The notes below the pieces were generated by a model that saw only the letters and a program-made list of their open reading frames with translations, did no database searches and was not told the origin of the DNA. A program made the translations under genes and the position numbers. 56,936 nucleotides of DNA from Roseomonas sp. (GTDB lineage: Bacteria; Pseudomonadota; Alphaproteobacteria; Acetobacterales; Acetobacteraceae): contig JADCFP010000023.1 in the NCBI GenBank assembly GCA_020249465.1, positions 1 to 56,936 of the forward strand, given 5' to 3'. Below are positions 1-8,265 of the stretch, in pieces (position 1 is the first letter of the stretch; the number at the start of each line of letters is the position of its first letter).

Positions 1-1320
1 CTGAAACGCGCCGAACGCCCGGAGAACCACGCGCAACTTGAAGGCGTGCTGCTGGTGACCGATCAGCGCGGGCGGCGGCTGGGTTATGAGATCGCAACAC
101 CCCTGCTGCCAGGCGCTGCCTTCCTGCCGCTATGGCAGGCGCTGATTTTTGCGCTGCTTGGCGGGGTTATCCTGAACCTGATGCCCTGCGTCTTTCCCGT
201 GCTCGCCATGAAGGCCATGGCCTTGGCGCGGTTGGGCGGCGCGGGGCGAGGCGCGGTGCGCCTTGAAGCCGCGGCCTATACCGCCGGCGCGGTGGTGAGC
301 TTCACGGCGCTTGCCGGGCTGTTGCTGATGCTGCGCGGGGCGGGCATGGCGCTGGGCTGGGGGTTTCAATTCACCTCGCCGGTTTTTGTGCTGGCGATTG
401 CCTGGCTGATGCTGGCGGTCGGGCTGAATTTGTCGGGCGTTTTCGCCTTTGGCGGGCCGATTGGCGCGGGCGGGCATATCGCGGCGCGCGGCGGATTTTT
501 GGGCAGTTTCGCGACCGGGGCTTTGGCCGTGCTGGTGGCAAGCCCCTGCACGGCGCCCTTCATGGCGGCGGCAATCGGCGCCGCCTTGGTCATGCCGGCG
601 CCGGCAACCCTTGCGGTCTTTGCCGCCCTTGGTCTTGGGCTTGCGGCACCCACGCTGATCCTGGCGCTGGCGCCGGGCCTTGCGCGGAAGCTGCCACGGC
701 CCGGCCCCTGGATGGAAAGGCTCAAGCACATCATGGCCTGGCCCATGTATGGCGCGGCGCTTTGGCTGGTTTCAGTGCTTTGGGCGCAAAGCGGGTCGCT
801 TGGCGTGGCGTTGGCGGTGGCCGGAGGGCTCGGCCTCGGCCTCGCCGCCTGGGTCCTGGGTCGGGCACAGCGCGCTGGCCGACGTGGCGCGCAGCTTGGC
901 TCGGTGCTTGGCGCGCTTGCCCTGGTTTTGGCGCTGCCCTTTGGCCTGACCGCCGCCCCGCCACCCCCCGACGCTGCCAAGACCGCCGAAAGCTGGACCC
1001 CCGCGCGGGTGGAGGCGCTGCGCGCGGAGGGCAAGGGCGTGTTCCTGAATGTCACCGCCGCCTGGTGCATCACCTGCCAGGTAAATGAGCGCATTGCGCT
1101 TCGGCGGGATGCCGTGCAAGCGGCCATGGCGGCGCGCGGTATTATCTATCTGAAGGCAGATTGGACGCGCGGCAATCCCGCCATCACCGCCTTGCTCCGC
1201 GCCCATGGGCGGGAAGGCGTGCCGCTTTACCTGTTCTGGCCACCGGGCGGCGGCGAGGCGGTGATCCTGCCCGAAGTGCTGACCGAGAGCTTGGTGCTGA
1301 GGCAAATCGGCGCCCCTTGA
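1..1320 (+). CDS. DsbD/ScsB-like thiol:disulfide interchange protein, 3' part
   Basis: This is the C-terminal part of an inner-membrane protein that passes electrons from cytoplasmic thioredoxin to periplasmic thiols. The frame is open from base 1, so the start lies outside the window. About eight hydrophobic helices follow the left edge. Two conserved cysteines sit in the NLMPCVFPVL segment (near base 187) and the SPCTAPFM segment (near base 548), as expected for the DsbD membrane domain. A short linker then leads to a C-terminal thioredoxin-like domain with WCITC (around base 1063) and a cis-proline region (GVPLYLF). The extra N-terminal portion typical of ScsB-type proteins would lie upstream. 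No cytochrome-biogenesis partner is visible, so the substrate is unknown. Family assignment is firm; DsbD versus ScsB is a judgement. Confidence 0.9.
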   Translation: MKRAERPENHAQLEGVLLVTDQRGRRLGYEIATPLLPGAAFLPLWQALIFALLGGVILNLMPCVFPVLAMKAMALARLGGAGRGAVRLEAAAYTAGAVVSFTALAGLLLMLRGAGMALGWGFQFTSPVFVLAIAWLMLAVGLNLSGVFAFGGPIGAGGHIAARGGFLGSFATGALAVLVASPCTAPFMAAAIGAALVMPAPATLAVFAALGLGLAAPTLILALAPGLARKLPRPGPWMERLKHIMAWPMYGAALWLVSVLWAQSGSLGVALAVAGGLGLGLAAWVLGRAQRAGRRGAQLGSVLGALALVLALPFGLTAAPPPPDAAKTAESWTPARVEALRAEGKGVFLNVTAAWCITCQVNERIALRRDAVQAAMAARGIIYLKADWTRGNPAITALLRAHGREGVPLYLFWPPGGGEAVILPEVLTESLVLRQIGAP

Positions 1321-1333
1321 CCATAATGCTTGA

Positions 1334-1348
1334 CGCCCCCTGGGGGCG
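1334..1348. terminator. GC-rich hairpin after the DsbD-like gene
   Basis: CGCCCC and GGGGCG pair around a three-base loop 13 nt after the stop codon. There is no T-run, so this is at best a weak or Rho-assisted terminator for the upstream gene. Confidence 0.3.
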
Positions 1349-1486
1349 GCGGGCTATCTGAAGGGTATCGGCATAAAGACCGGATCCGGCGCGCAGGCGC
1401 TGGCGCGAATTGAGGCTGGCTTGGCTTTGTGAACGCGTTTCTGCGTGAGGCCAGCTTTCAGGCTTTGCGCTCCAGAGGGTCTTGCC

Positions 1487-2680
1487 ATGCCGCTTGCCGC
1501 AAACTCTACCGATCCCAAGGCGATGCCCGATTTTTTGCGGCTGGTCGGGGCTGAGCTTTGGAAAAGGCGACTCGCGGATTTGGGGCGCCGCGCACAGGCA
1601 AGCGCCTTTCAAGGGCGTGCCGCGCAACATCGCCATGCTTTGGAATTCGCGCTCGCGCGCGCGGCACGCGGCACGGCGCAGGGCAGTGCGGAGCGCCGCG
1701 CGCTTGGCTTTGCGGCGGAAGCGGTGCGGCTGGCGAAGGGTTTGCCGGAAGCGCGCCGCGAGAAGCTGCGCGCCGCCATCACCCAAGGGCTGTCCGGTGA
1801 GGCGACCCTGATTCCCCTATTTCATCTGCTGCGCTCAGCCGCGCTTTATCGCGCGCAGGGTTTTGAGGTGCGCTTTTCTGGCCTTGCGGAAGACAGCGCG
1901 CATGATCTGACCATCAGCCGCGGCGGTGCGGTCGCGGAGGTGGTGTGTGAGACACTCTCCGCCGAGGAAGGCCGGCCGGTACAGCGCGGGCATTGGTATG
2001 CGCTAATGGATAGCGTCAATCCTGAATTGCAAACCTGGCTCGCCGCGCATCCCGGCCGCTATGTGCTGCGCATGACCTTGCCTGATGGGCTCGCCGGACC
2101 CGACAAGGCAGCCGAATTGCAACGACGCATCATGGCCATGCTGGCCGCTGAAAAGCGCCAGGACAGCAGCGCCGATGCGGTGTTGAAGCTTGACCCGCTG
2201 GTACTGGCCGGCGCGCAGGCCGATCCTCTTCCCGGCAGGCTGCGTCAGCAATTCGGGCCGGAAGCGCATTTGGCCGTAACCGGTGATCCCGCCGGTGGAT
2301 CGGTATTCGTATTGGCGGCGCGCGCTGGTCAGGAAAATAGTATTTCGGACGCGGTCGCCACGCGCATGGCGGGTGCTGCGGGTAGGCGGCTTTCAGGCGC
2401 CAAGCCCGGCATTGTTTCAGTGTTTATCGAGGATATGGATCGCGCCGAATGGCGCGGCCTGCGCGATGAATTGGCGCTGGAAGGCGCGGTACGGCGCTTT
2501 CTGGCGGGTCATGCCGCGCGGCGTGTGGTGGCGGCTGCCTGTTCTTCACGCGCTGAGCTCTTCGGCCTCACGCCTCCAGACGCCGTGGCGGGTGGGGAGC
2601 TGCGTTTCCGCAACCCATCCCACCCGGCGGCTAAATCCGCGGCACTGGCGCCGGCGATACTCTCGACCAGCGCCCAATAG
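1487..2680 (+). CDS. hypothetical protein with a nuclease-like core
   Basis: A 397-residue soluble protein I cannot name. I chose the ATG at 1487 because AGAGGG lies 7 nt upstream; a GTG at 1445 in the same frame has no ribosome site. The first 100 residues are Arg/Ala-rich and helical. In the middle a segment reads GFEVRFSG, then HDLTI, then AEVVCET. This spacing of Asp and Glu across neighbouring strands resembles the PD-(D/E)XK nuclease core seen in many uncharacterised alphaproteobacterial proteins, but no match could be tested. A strand-rich C-terminal part ends with LRFRNPSHPAA. There is no signal peptide or membrane segment. It stands alone between unrelated genes and is convergent with the AspT-type gene, so context gives no role. 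Confidence 0.75.
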   Translation: MPLAANSTDPKAMPDFLRLVGAELWKRRLADLGRRAQASAFQGRAAQHRHALEFALARAARGTAQGSAERRALGFAAEAVRLAKGLPEARREKLRAAITQGLSGEATLIPLFHLLRSAALYRAQGFEVRFSGLAEDSAHDLTISRGGAVAEVVCETLSAEEGRPVQRGHWYALMDSVNPELQTWLAAHPGRYVLRMTLPDGLAGPDKAAELQRRIMAMLAAEKRQDSSADAVLKLDPLVLAGAQADPLPGRLRQQFGPEAHLAVTGDPAGGSVFVLAARAGQENSISDAVATRMAGAAGRRLSGAKPGIVSVFIEDMDRAEWRGLRDELALEGAVRRFLAGHAARRVVAAACSSRAELFGLTPPDAVAGGELRFRNPSHPAAKSAALAPAILSTSAQ

Positions 2681-2689
2681 TCCAAGGCG

Positions 2690-4393
2690 TCAATTCGCCA
2701 GCACCATGGCGAAGTAACCAAACACCGTCAGCAAGACCCCGGAAATCGCATAGGCAACCGGGAAGCCGATCCAGGGCACATTGGACCCGATCTCCACCGC
2801 GGCTTCTCGGCATGGGCCGGAATGGCTGCGTGCACCGGCAACACCACCCATCAGCACCGCCGGGTTGAACTTGAAGACGTAAAGCCCAAGCACCCAGACC
2901 AGAATGGGCGGCAGGCTGCAGGCGATGAAGCCCAGCACGAAAATCTTGAGCGCCAGCATCCCCGTCAACTGCGCCAGCAGCGAATTGCCGGCATTGATGC
3001 CGACAATCGCGACAAACACGACAAGGCCCAGGTCTTCCAGGATATTGCGCGCCGCCGCCGGCGTATTGCCAAAGAAACGCAACCGCGAGGTGAGCGAGGA
3101 AACAAGCACCCCAGACACCAGCAGCCCGCCCGCATTGCCAAGCCCGATATTCGACCCGAAGGCCGGAAACTCAATCGCGCCAATCAGGAAGCCAAGGATC
3201 ATGCCAAGAGAGAGTGTGAGAAGATCCGTCCCGGTGGAGGGGCGAATGACGCGGCCAAACGCTTCACCGATTTTCTCGACCGCGCTTTTGAGGCCGACAA
3301 TCGTGACGACATCCAAACGCTGAAGTGTCGTATTGCTGCCAATGGGAATGGGTACGCCGGAACGTTCAATTGCCAGCACCTGTACTTCATTGGCCCCTGG
3401 CAGGGCGCGCCATTCCTCGCGCGTTTTCTTCAAGGTATCACGATTGGTCACCAGGATTTCGGCACGATCAAGCGGCAGATCAAGCGCGGTGCGATCCGCA
3501 ACTTCCGGCCCGATCAGCCCCATCTTGTCGGTAAGGCCCGTCAGCGTGCCGCCAAGTGCAATGACATCACCAAGCGCCAATGGCAAATCTTCACGCGCGC
3601 CAAGGGCCGTGCCATCGCGCACGATATTGACGAAGCGATATTCAGGATTTTCGCGCAAAATATCGGCCATGGTGCGGCCAACCCAGCCGGGATTTTCCAG
3701 CCGATAGGCGCGCAGGCTGCCCATGGTCCAGCCAGAAACGGCGGGCGCATCGCCACTCGCGACGCCGTGTTCCTTTTCATAGGCACGCGCCGCAGCACGC
3801 GCATCAATGCCCCACCAGGTCGGCAGATATTTCGTGATCAGGATGATGCCGACCGTGCCCCAAAGATAAGTGATGCCATAGGAAAGCGCGATCATGGCGC
3901 TGACATCGCCCGCGGTGGTTCCTGCCGGCAGGGTGATGGCACCTGACGTCACGGCCTGTTCAGCGGAACCAATCGCCGCTGACATGGTCTGCGACCCGGC
4001 CAGGATGCCGCCCGCCGTGCCGGGCGGCAATTCCAGAAACCGCACACCAAGCACGACAATGGTCAGGCCACATAGGCAGGACACAATGGCAAGTCCGGTG
4101 AACTTGATGCCATCGCCACCAAGGCTGTTCACGAAGGAAGGCCCAACCCTGAGCCCAACGCCATACATGAACAGATAATAGAACAGGCTTTTTGTGAAGT
4201 TATCGAGTGCGAGCTTTTCGCCATAGACCGAAGCCCAGACCGAAAGCCCGCTACCCACGATGATGGCGGAAGCCACCATGCCAAGCCCGTAGCCTGCAAT
4301 ACTCTGCCGGCCGAGCCAAACAGCGAGCCCAACCGTGAGGAACAGCAGGATGAAGGGATTGGTCGCCAGAAAATGGAAGAATTCCTGCAACAT
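2690..4393 (-). CDS. AspT-type aspartate:alanine exchanger family transporter
   Basis: A 567-residue secondary transporter of the aspartate:alanine exchanger (AAE) family. It has about five N-terminal helices, a central cytoplasmic region with two TrkA-C-like regulatory domains (roughly residues 200-380), and a C-terminal block of about six helices. Family-type glycine-rich segments are present (GGILAGSQTMSAAIGSA near residue 127 and GGVAGARSHSG near residue 520). The gene starts 12 nt after the stop of the PLP decarboxylase, and its GAGGAG ribosome site overlaps the end of that gene, so the two are one operon. In Tetragenococcus, AspT swaps aspartate for alanine made by a decarboxylase and thereby generates proton motive force. 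Here the partner is of a different decarboxylase family, so the exchanged pair is probably another amino acid and its decarboxylation product. Confidence 0.88.
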   Translation of the reverse strand: MLQEFFHFLATNPFILLFLTVGLAVWLGRQSIAGYGLGMVASAIIVGSGLSVWASVYGEKLALDNFTKSLFYYLFMYGVGLRVGPSFVNSLGGDGIKFTGLAIVSCLCGLTIVVLGVRFLELPPGTAGGILAGSQTMSAAIGSAEQAVTSGAITLPAGTTAGDVSAMIALSYGITYLWGTVGIILITKYLPTWWGIDARAAARAYEKEHGVASGDAPAVSGWTMGSLRAYRLENPGWVGRTMADILRENPEYRFVNIVRDGTALGAREDLPLALGDVIALGGTLTGLTDKMGLIGPEVADRTALDLPLDRAEILVTNRDTLKKTREEWRALPGANEVQVLAIERSGVPIPIGSNTTLQRLDVVTIVGLKSAVEKIGEAFGRVIRPSTGTDLLTLSLGMILGFLIGAIEFPAFGSNIGLGNAGGLLVSGVLVSSLTSRLRFFGNTPAAARNILEDLGLVVFVAIVGINAGNSLLAQLTGMLALKIFVLGFIACSLPPILVWVLGLYVFKFNPAVLMGGVAGARSHSGPCREAAVEIGSNVPWIGFPVAYAISGVLLTVFGYFAMVLAN

Positions 4394-4405
4394 CTGGCTC
4401 TCTCC

Positions 4406-7117
4406 TCAGCGCCGCTTTGCAGCGCCAACGGCATCCGCGCGCAAAAGCTTGAGCCCGCGTTCGCGTTCATAGCCGTGGATTTCCTTGACATCGAGCTTGC
4501 GCATGAAATCGATGGTCTCCTGCGTCAGCACCTGGCCCGGCACCATGATCGGGAAACCAGGCGGATAGGGAATGACGAAATTGGCCGAAATCATCTCAGG
4601 CCCTTCCTTCAGGCGCTTGTCGCATTCCGCGCCGAACAGGGGGACATATTCGCATTGTTCGGCGTGATAGGCGCCGAAGAAGGCGCTGCGCATATCGCCT
4701 TCGGGCGTTGTCTCACCGGCATCTTGACGGAAAGCCGTATGGAAGTGGCTGAAATTCGGCAAATCCGGCACATCGGTCATGAGCGACTTCACGCGCGCAT
4801 CAAAAGCGTTGCGCGCCCCAGGCCCGCCAACGGACAGGCGCTTTTCGATCTCCTGGCTGATTTCCACCAGCACGCGGATCAGATGCGCTGCGTCGCTCCG
4901 CGTATTGTTGATATTGGTTTGCAGCAGCACTGAATTGCGCGAGGTCTTGTTGAGTTGGATATTGTACTTGTCAGCCAATAGCCCCTTGAACTGCGTGCCA
5001 TCATAGCCAGCCGTACCGCAGACAAGCGTCATGCGGGTCGGGTCCAGATAGAATTCATCTTCCATCATGGCGTGGACGATATTCGCCCAGGTAATACCGG
5101 GTTTGAGGTAATCCACAAAGCCCGATTGGCGATAAGCTGACGGGATCATCTCATCCGCGCCAAGGATGCGGAAGTATTTTGAAATCAGCGGATGCTGATT
5201 GACCATGCCGCGGATCTTGAGCGCGATTTCAATCGCATTCATCACCAGCCCATAGCCTTCAAGTTCCATCTGCCGGCGCGCGACATCAAGGCTTGCGATC
5301 AGCTGCTGATTGGGGCTGGTAGAGGCATGGGTGAAGACCGCTTCGTGGAATTGCGCTTCAACCGTGTGGAAATCCACATCCTTCACCAGCAGCATGGAGC
5401 CCTGGCGGATGGATGACATGGATTTATGCGTGGAATTCGTCTGATAAACGCGCAGCCTTATCTGGCGCGGATCAGGGATCAGGCGCGTTGCCAGCAGGGT
5501 TTCATCGGATGGCGCATCACCAAGCGCGGCCTTCTGCCGTTCATGGGCCGCAACCGATGCGGGGTCCTGCATCCAGGCTTCGATTTCCGCCGCCGCACCC
5601 ATGGCGGTTCGGGGGCGGAGCAACGGCGAGAAGCGCGCAAAGCCGGACCAGGCTTCGTCCCAGAGGAAAATCAGATCGGGCTTGATGGCAAGGCATTCTT
5701 CCATCACCCGGCGCACATTATACATATGGCCATCAAAGGTGCAGTTCGTCAGATCGAGCATTTTCAGCCGACCCAGCCGCCCTTCCGCCTTCAGCGCCAG
5801 CATGGCGCGCTTGATGGTCGCCAGCGGCACCGCGCCATACATGGAATATTGCGTAAGCGGATAGGCTTCCACATAGAAGGGCTGCGCCCCGGTCAGCACC
5901 ATACCGTAATGGTGTGATTTATGGCAGTTGCGATCAACAATGATCACATCGCCTGGCGCTGTCAGTGCCTGCACCGCCATCTTGTTGGAGGTGGAAGTGC
6001 CGTTGGTGACGAAGAACACATGATCAGCACCAAAGGCGCGCGCGGCCATTTCCTGTGCGCGTTTGATATTGCCGGTGGGTTCCAGCAGGCTATCAAGGCC
6101 GCCTGTGGTGGCGCTGCTTTCGGCCAAGAACAGGTTGATACCGTAGAATTCGCCCATGTCGCGGATCCAATCGGACCGGAACACGGATTTCCCGCGCGCA
6201 ATCGGCAGCGCATGGAAGGTGCCGATCGGGCGCATGGCGTATTTTTTCAGATTGTCGAAGAAGGGCGTTTCATAGCGTTCCTGCACGCCTTCCAGAATGG
6301 CGAGATGCTGTTCCAGCAATTCCTCAACGCCGTAGAAGATACGCCGGATGCTGCCCGTGGCGGGATCGCCGGCAAGGGTTTCCACGTCCTGATCGGACAT
6401 GAGATAGATATCCAATTCGGGCCTGAGGCGCTTCAGCCCAGCGGCCAGCTTCAAGGCAGATTCTTCCGGGGAACTCGGTTCCGGTAGCGATGCGGTGAGT
6501 GAGCGCAGGATCGAAGCATCATGGCGCGAGCGATAGGGGAAGCCTTCCACCAGGATTACGGCGGCGAAGGCCGGATTGGCGGCGGCGGCACAAAAGGCAT
6601 CTTCGAAGGAACCGACAAAGACCGCTTCATAAACAAAGCGATCTTCCTTGCGGCGGAGCTTGCGCAATTCATCGGCCAAGGCGGGCCAACGCGCCGATGG
6701 CTGGTTGGACACCACCAGCACCTCAAAATACGGGCGATGATGGCCGTGATCGGCCATGGTGGGCGGCAGGATATCCGCAACCGTATCGGCCGGCGATTCG
6801 TCATGGATATCCCATTCGCCGGGGTGTTCACGATAAGCGCGCGTGAGCAGGGCGCCGGAAATGCGCCGCAGCAGGGCGACCGCACCGGCGCCATCATCGC
6901 GCGCCACGCGTTCCCGCAGGCCCGAAAGCAGGCTATGACTTGGAAATGCGAAGAATTCCTCGGTGGGGAGCAGTCGGGCAAGCTTTTCCTCCACCGCGCT
7001 GCGGTCGGCCTTGCCGCTGGCCCAAGCTTCCGCGCTATGGGTCAGATCGCGCCAAGCATCATTCCGGCCGGCATGGATCATGACGAAGCGGTCAATCTGG
7101 ACGGGTTCGGTGGTCAT
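4406..7117 (-). CDS. Orn/Lys/Arg-type PLP-dependent decarboxylase
   Basis: A 903-residue fold-type I PLP decarboxylase of the ornithine/lysine/arginine group; bacterial members are usually 710-760 residues. The N-terminal 300 residues are a receiver-like wing region longer than normal. The PLP domain contains FFVTNGTSTSNK, DRNCHKSHHYG, the aspartate of LWDEAWSG and the Schiff-base lysine (Lys565) in STHKSMSS. The C-terminal domain ends with the family signature PYPPGFPIMVPG. The ribosome site GAGGGA lies 6 nt before the ATG. It is first in an operon with an AspT-type exchanger, so it likely consumes a proton while releasing CO2, as acid-resistance systems do. Sequence inspection alone does not fix the substrate (arginine, lysine, ornithine or another). 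Confidence 0.87.
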   Translation of the reverse strand: MTTEPVQIDRFVMIHAGRNDAWRDLTHSAEAWASGKADRSAVEEKLARLLPTEEFFAFPSHSLLSGLRERVARDDGAGAVALLRRISGALLTRAYREHPGEWDIHDESPADTVADILPPTMADHGHHRPYFEVLVVSNQPSARWPALADELRKLRRKEDRFVYEAVFVGSFEDAFCAAAANPAFAAVILVEGFPYRSRHDASILRSLTASLPEPSSPEESALKLAAGLKRLRPELDIYLMSDQDVETLAGDPATGSIRRIFYGVEELLEQHLAILEGVQERYETPFFDNLKKYAMRPIGTFHALPIARGKSVFRSDWIRDMGEFYGINLFLAESSATTGGLDSLLEPTGNIKRAQEMAARAFGADHVFFVTNGTSTSNKMAVQALTAPGDVIIVDRNCHKSHHYGMVLTGAQPFYVEAYPLTQYSMYGAVPLATIKRAMLALKAEGRLGRLKMLDLTNCTFDGHMYNVRRVMEECLAIKPDLIFLWDEAWSGFARFSPLLRPRTAMGAAAEIEAWMQDPASVAAHERQKAALGDAPSDETLLATRLIPDPRQIRLRVYQTNSTHKSMSSIRQGSMLLVKDVDFHTVEAQFHEAVFTHASTSPNQQLIASLDVARRQMELEGYGLVMNAIEIALKIRGMVNQHPLISKYFRILGADEMIPSAYRQSGFVDYLKPGITWANIVHAMMEDEFYLDPTRMTLVCGTAGYDGTQFKGLLADKYNIQLNKTSRNSVLLQTNINNTRSDAAHLIRVLVEISQEIEKRLSVGGPGARNAFDARVKSLMTDVPDLPNFSHFHTAFRQDAGETTPEGDMRSAFFGAYHAEQCEYVPLFGAECDKRLKEGPEMISANFVIPYPPGFPIMVPGQVLTQETIDFMRKLDVKEIHGYERERGLKLLRADAVGAAKRR

Positions 7118-7182
7118 GGCGTTTCCCTCTGCACTTTCTTTGGTCGTTTGGTGCAGTCAGGGTAAAGATTTATTGATTTGGA

Positions 7183-7192
7183 GCAAATTTGC
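7183..7192. promoter_or_regulatory. AT-rich palindrome upstream of the decarboxylase operon
   Basis: GCAAATTTGC is a perfect 10-bp palindrome in an AT-rich stretch (about 7160-7225) that forms the upstream region of the decarboxylase-aspT operon. AGCAAATTT agrees with part of the Lrp consensus, and Lrp/AsnC control would suit an amino-acid decarboxylase. This is inference; no regulator gene lies nearby. Confidence 0.33.
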
Positions 7193-7311
7193 GAATTTCT
7201 TGGTAATGAATTCGTATTCTTTCCACCGGCCTTCCCGGCACACGGCATGGATCTGGCGCTGCGTGCCTGGGCTCAGATTTAGAATTTCAAATGGTGCTTA
7301 CAGCGCCTTGG

Positions 7312-7339
7312 CGCGTGATCCGCCGCAACGGATCACGCG
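7312..7339 (-). terminator. hairpin after the enoyl-CoA hydratase gene
   Basis: An 11-bp perfect stem (CGCGTGATCCG with its complement) closes on a six-base loop, 20 nt after the stop of the enoyl-CoA hydratase on the minus strand. No T-run follows, so it may be a Rho-assisted terminator or an RNA-stabilising end. Confidence 0.5.
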
Positions 7340-7359
7340 AAAGCCGATTAATGTCGCAA

Positions 7360-8142
7360 TTACCGCCCGGTGAATTGCGGCGCGCGCTTGTTCAGGAAGG
7401 CGCTGACCCCTTCCTGGAAATCGGCGCTGGTGAAGCACATGGTCACCAGATCATCGCCCTCAACCTCGCTGGTGGCCTTACGCAGCCTGCGGATCGCTTC
7501 CTTGGTGGCGCGTAGCGTCAGCGGTGCCAAGCCGGAAATGGTGGTGGCCAATTCCATCGCGCGATTGGCGACATCATCCGGCGCCTCAAGCATTTCGGAA
7601 ATCAGGCCGATATGCTTCGCCTCATCAGCGGAAAAGAGGCGCGCGGTCATGATCATTTCAGTGACTGCAGCGGGGCCGACCAGCGCATAGAAGCGGGCGA
7701 AGTTGTGCATGTTCAGTATATTGCCGAGCGTCTTCGCAATCGGCAGACCGAAGCGGGCACCCTTATCGGCAATGCGGATATCGCAGCAGCCGGCAATGCC
7801 AAGCCCGCCGCCGGTGCAGGCGCCGGTAATGGCCGCGATCACGGGCTTGGTGCAGCGTTCCAGAGCGCCCAGCACCTTATCAATGCGCGCTTCGTAATTC
7901 AGCGCATCCTCGGCGGTACGGAATTCGCGGAATTGGGAGATATCGGTGCCGGACGCAAACGCCTTGCCGCCTGCGCCCATAATCACCCATACGCGGATAG
8001 CGGGATCGGCGCTGATCTCATCGGCCAATTCGGCCAGGCGCGCATACATGGCGAAGGTCATGGCATTGCGCGCTTGCGGGCGGTTGAAAGTGGTCCAGGC
8101 AATGCCGCCTTCGCGGATTTCGTGCAGCAGATCTTCGGTCAT
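7360..8142 (-). CDS. enoyl-CoA hydratase/isomerase family protein
   Basis: A 260-residue crotonase-fold protein that hydrates or isomerises an acyl-CoA. The ATG at 8142 (MTEDLLHEI) starts the conserved domain; the open frame continues far upstream but without homology-like sequence. The CoA-binding and oxyanion-hole segments are recognisable: GGKAFASGTDISQF near residue 65 and ITGACTGGGLGIAGCCDIR near residue 105. In classical hydratases two glutamates act in catalysis. Here the second oxyanion region (LVGPAAVTEMIMTARL) carries no obvious catalytic Glu, so another crotonase reaction is possible. It is divergent from a family III CoA-transferase with a 123-bp shared promoter region, which suggests a joint role in activating and processing a carboxylic acid. 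Confidence 0.88.
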   Translation of the reverse strand: MTEDLLHEIREGGIAWTTFNRPQARNAMTFAMYARLAELADEISADPAIRVWVIMGAGGKAFASGTDISQFREFRTAEDALNYEARIDKVLGALERCTKPVIAAITGACTGGGLGIAGCCDIRIADKGARFGLPIAKTLGNILNMHNFARFYALVGPAAVTEMIMTARLFSADEAKHIGLISEMLEAPDDVANRAMELATTISGLAPLTLRATKEAIRRLRKATSEVEGDDLVTMCFTSADFQEGVSAFLNKRAPQFTGR

Positions 8143-8265
8143 GGTCAGGTTCCTCGGCTTTGGGATGCACATGGGTAGCGCGCGGCGCTGGCGCGTCAAC
8201 CCGCGCCCTTGCCGCGACCGGGCCGGAATGCCAACAAGGCGCCGAATTCCGATGGAGACCCTGCC

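Noticed and set aside
2822-3946. Long plus-strand frame opposite the AspT-type transporter
   Set aside because: It is an antisense shadow of a well-supported membrane protein, with no motif of its own.
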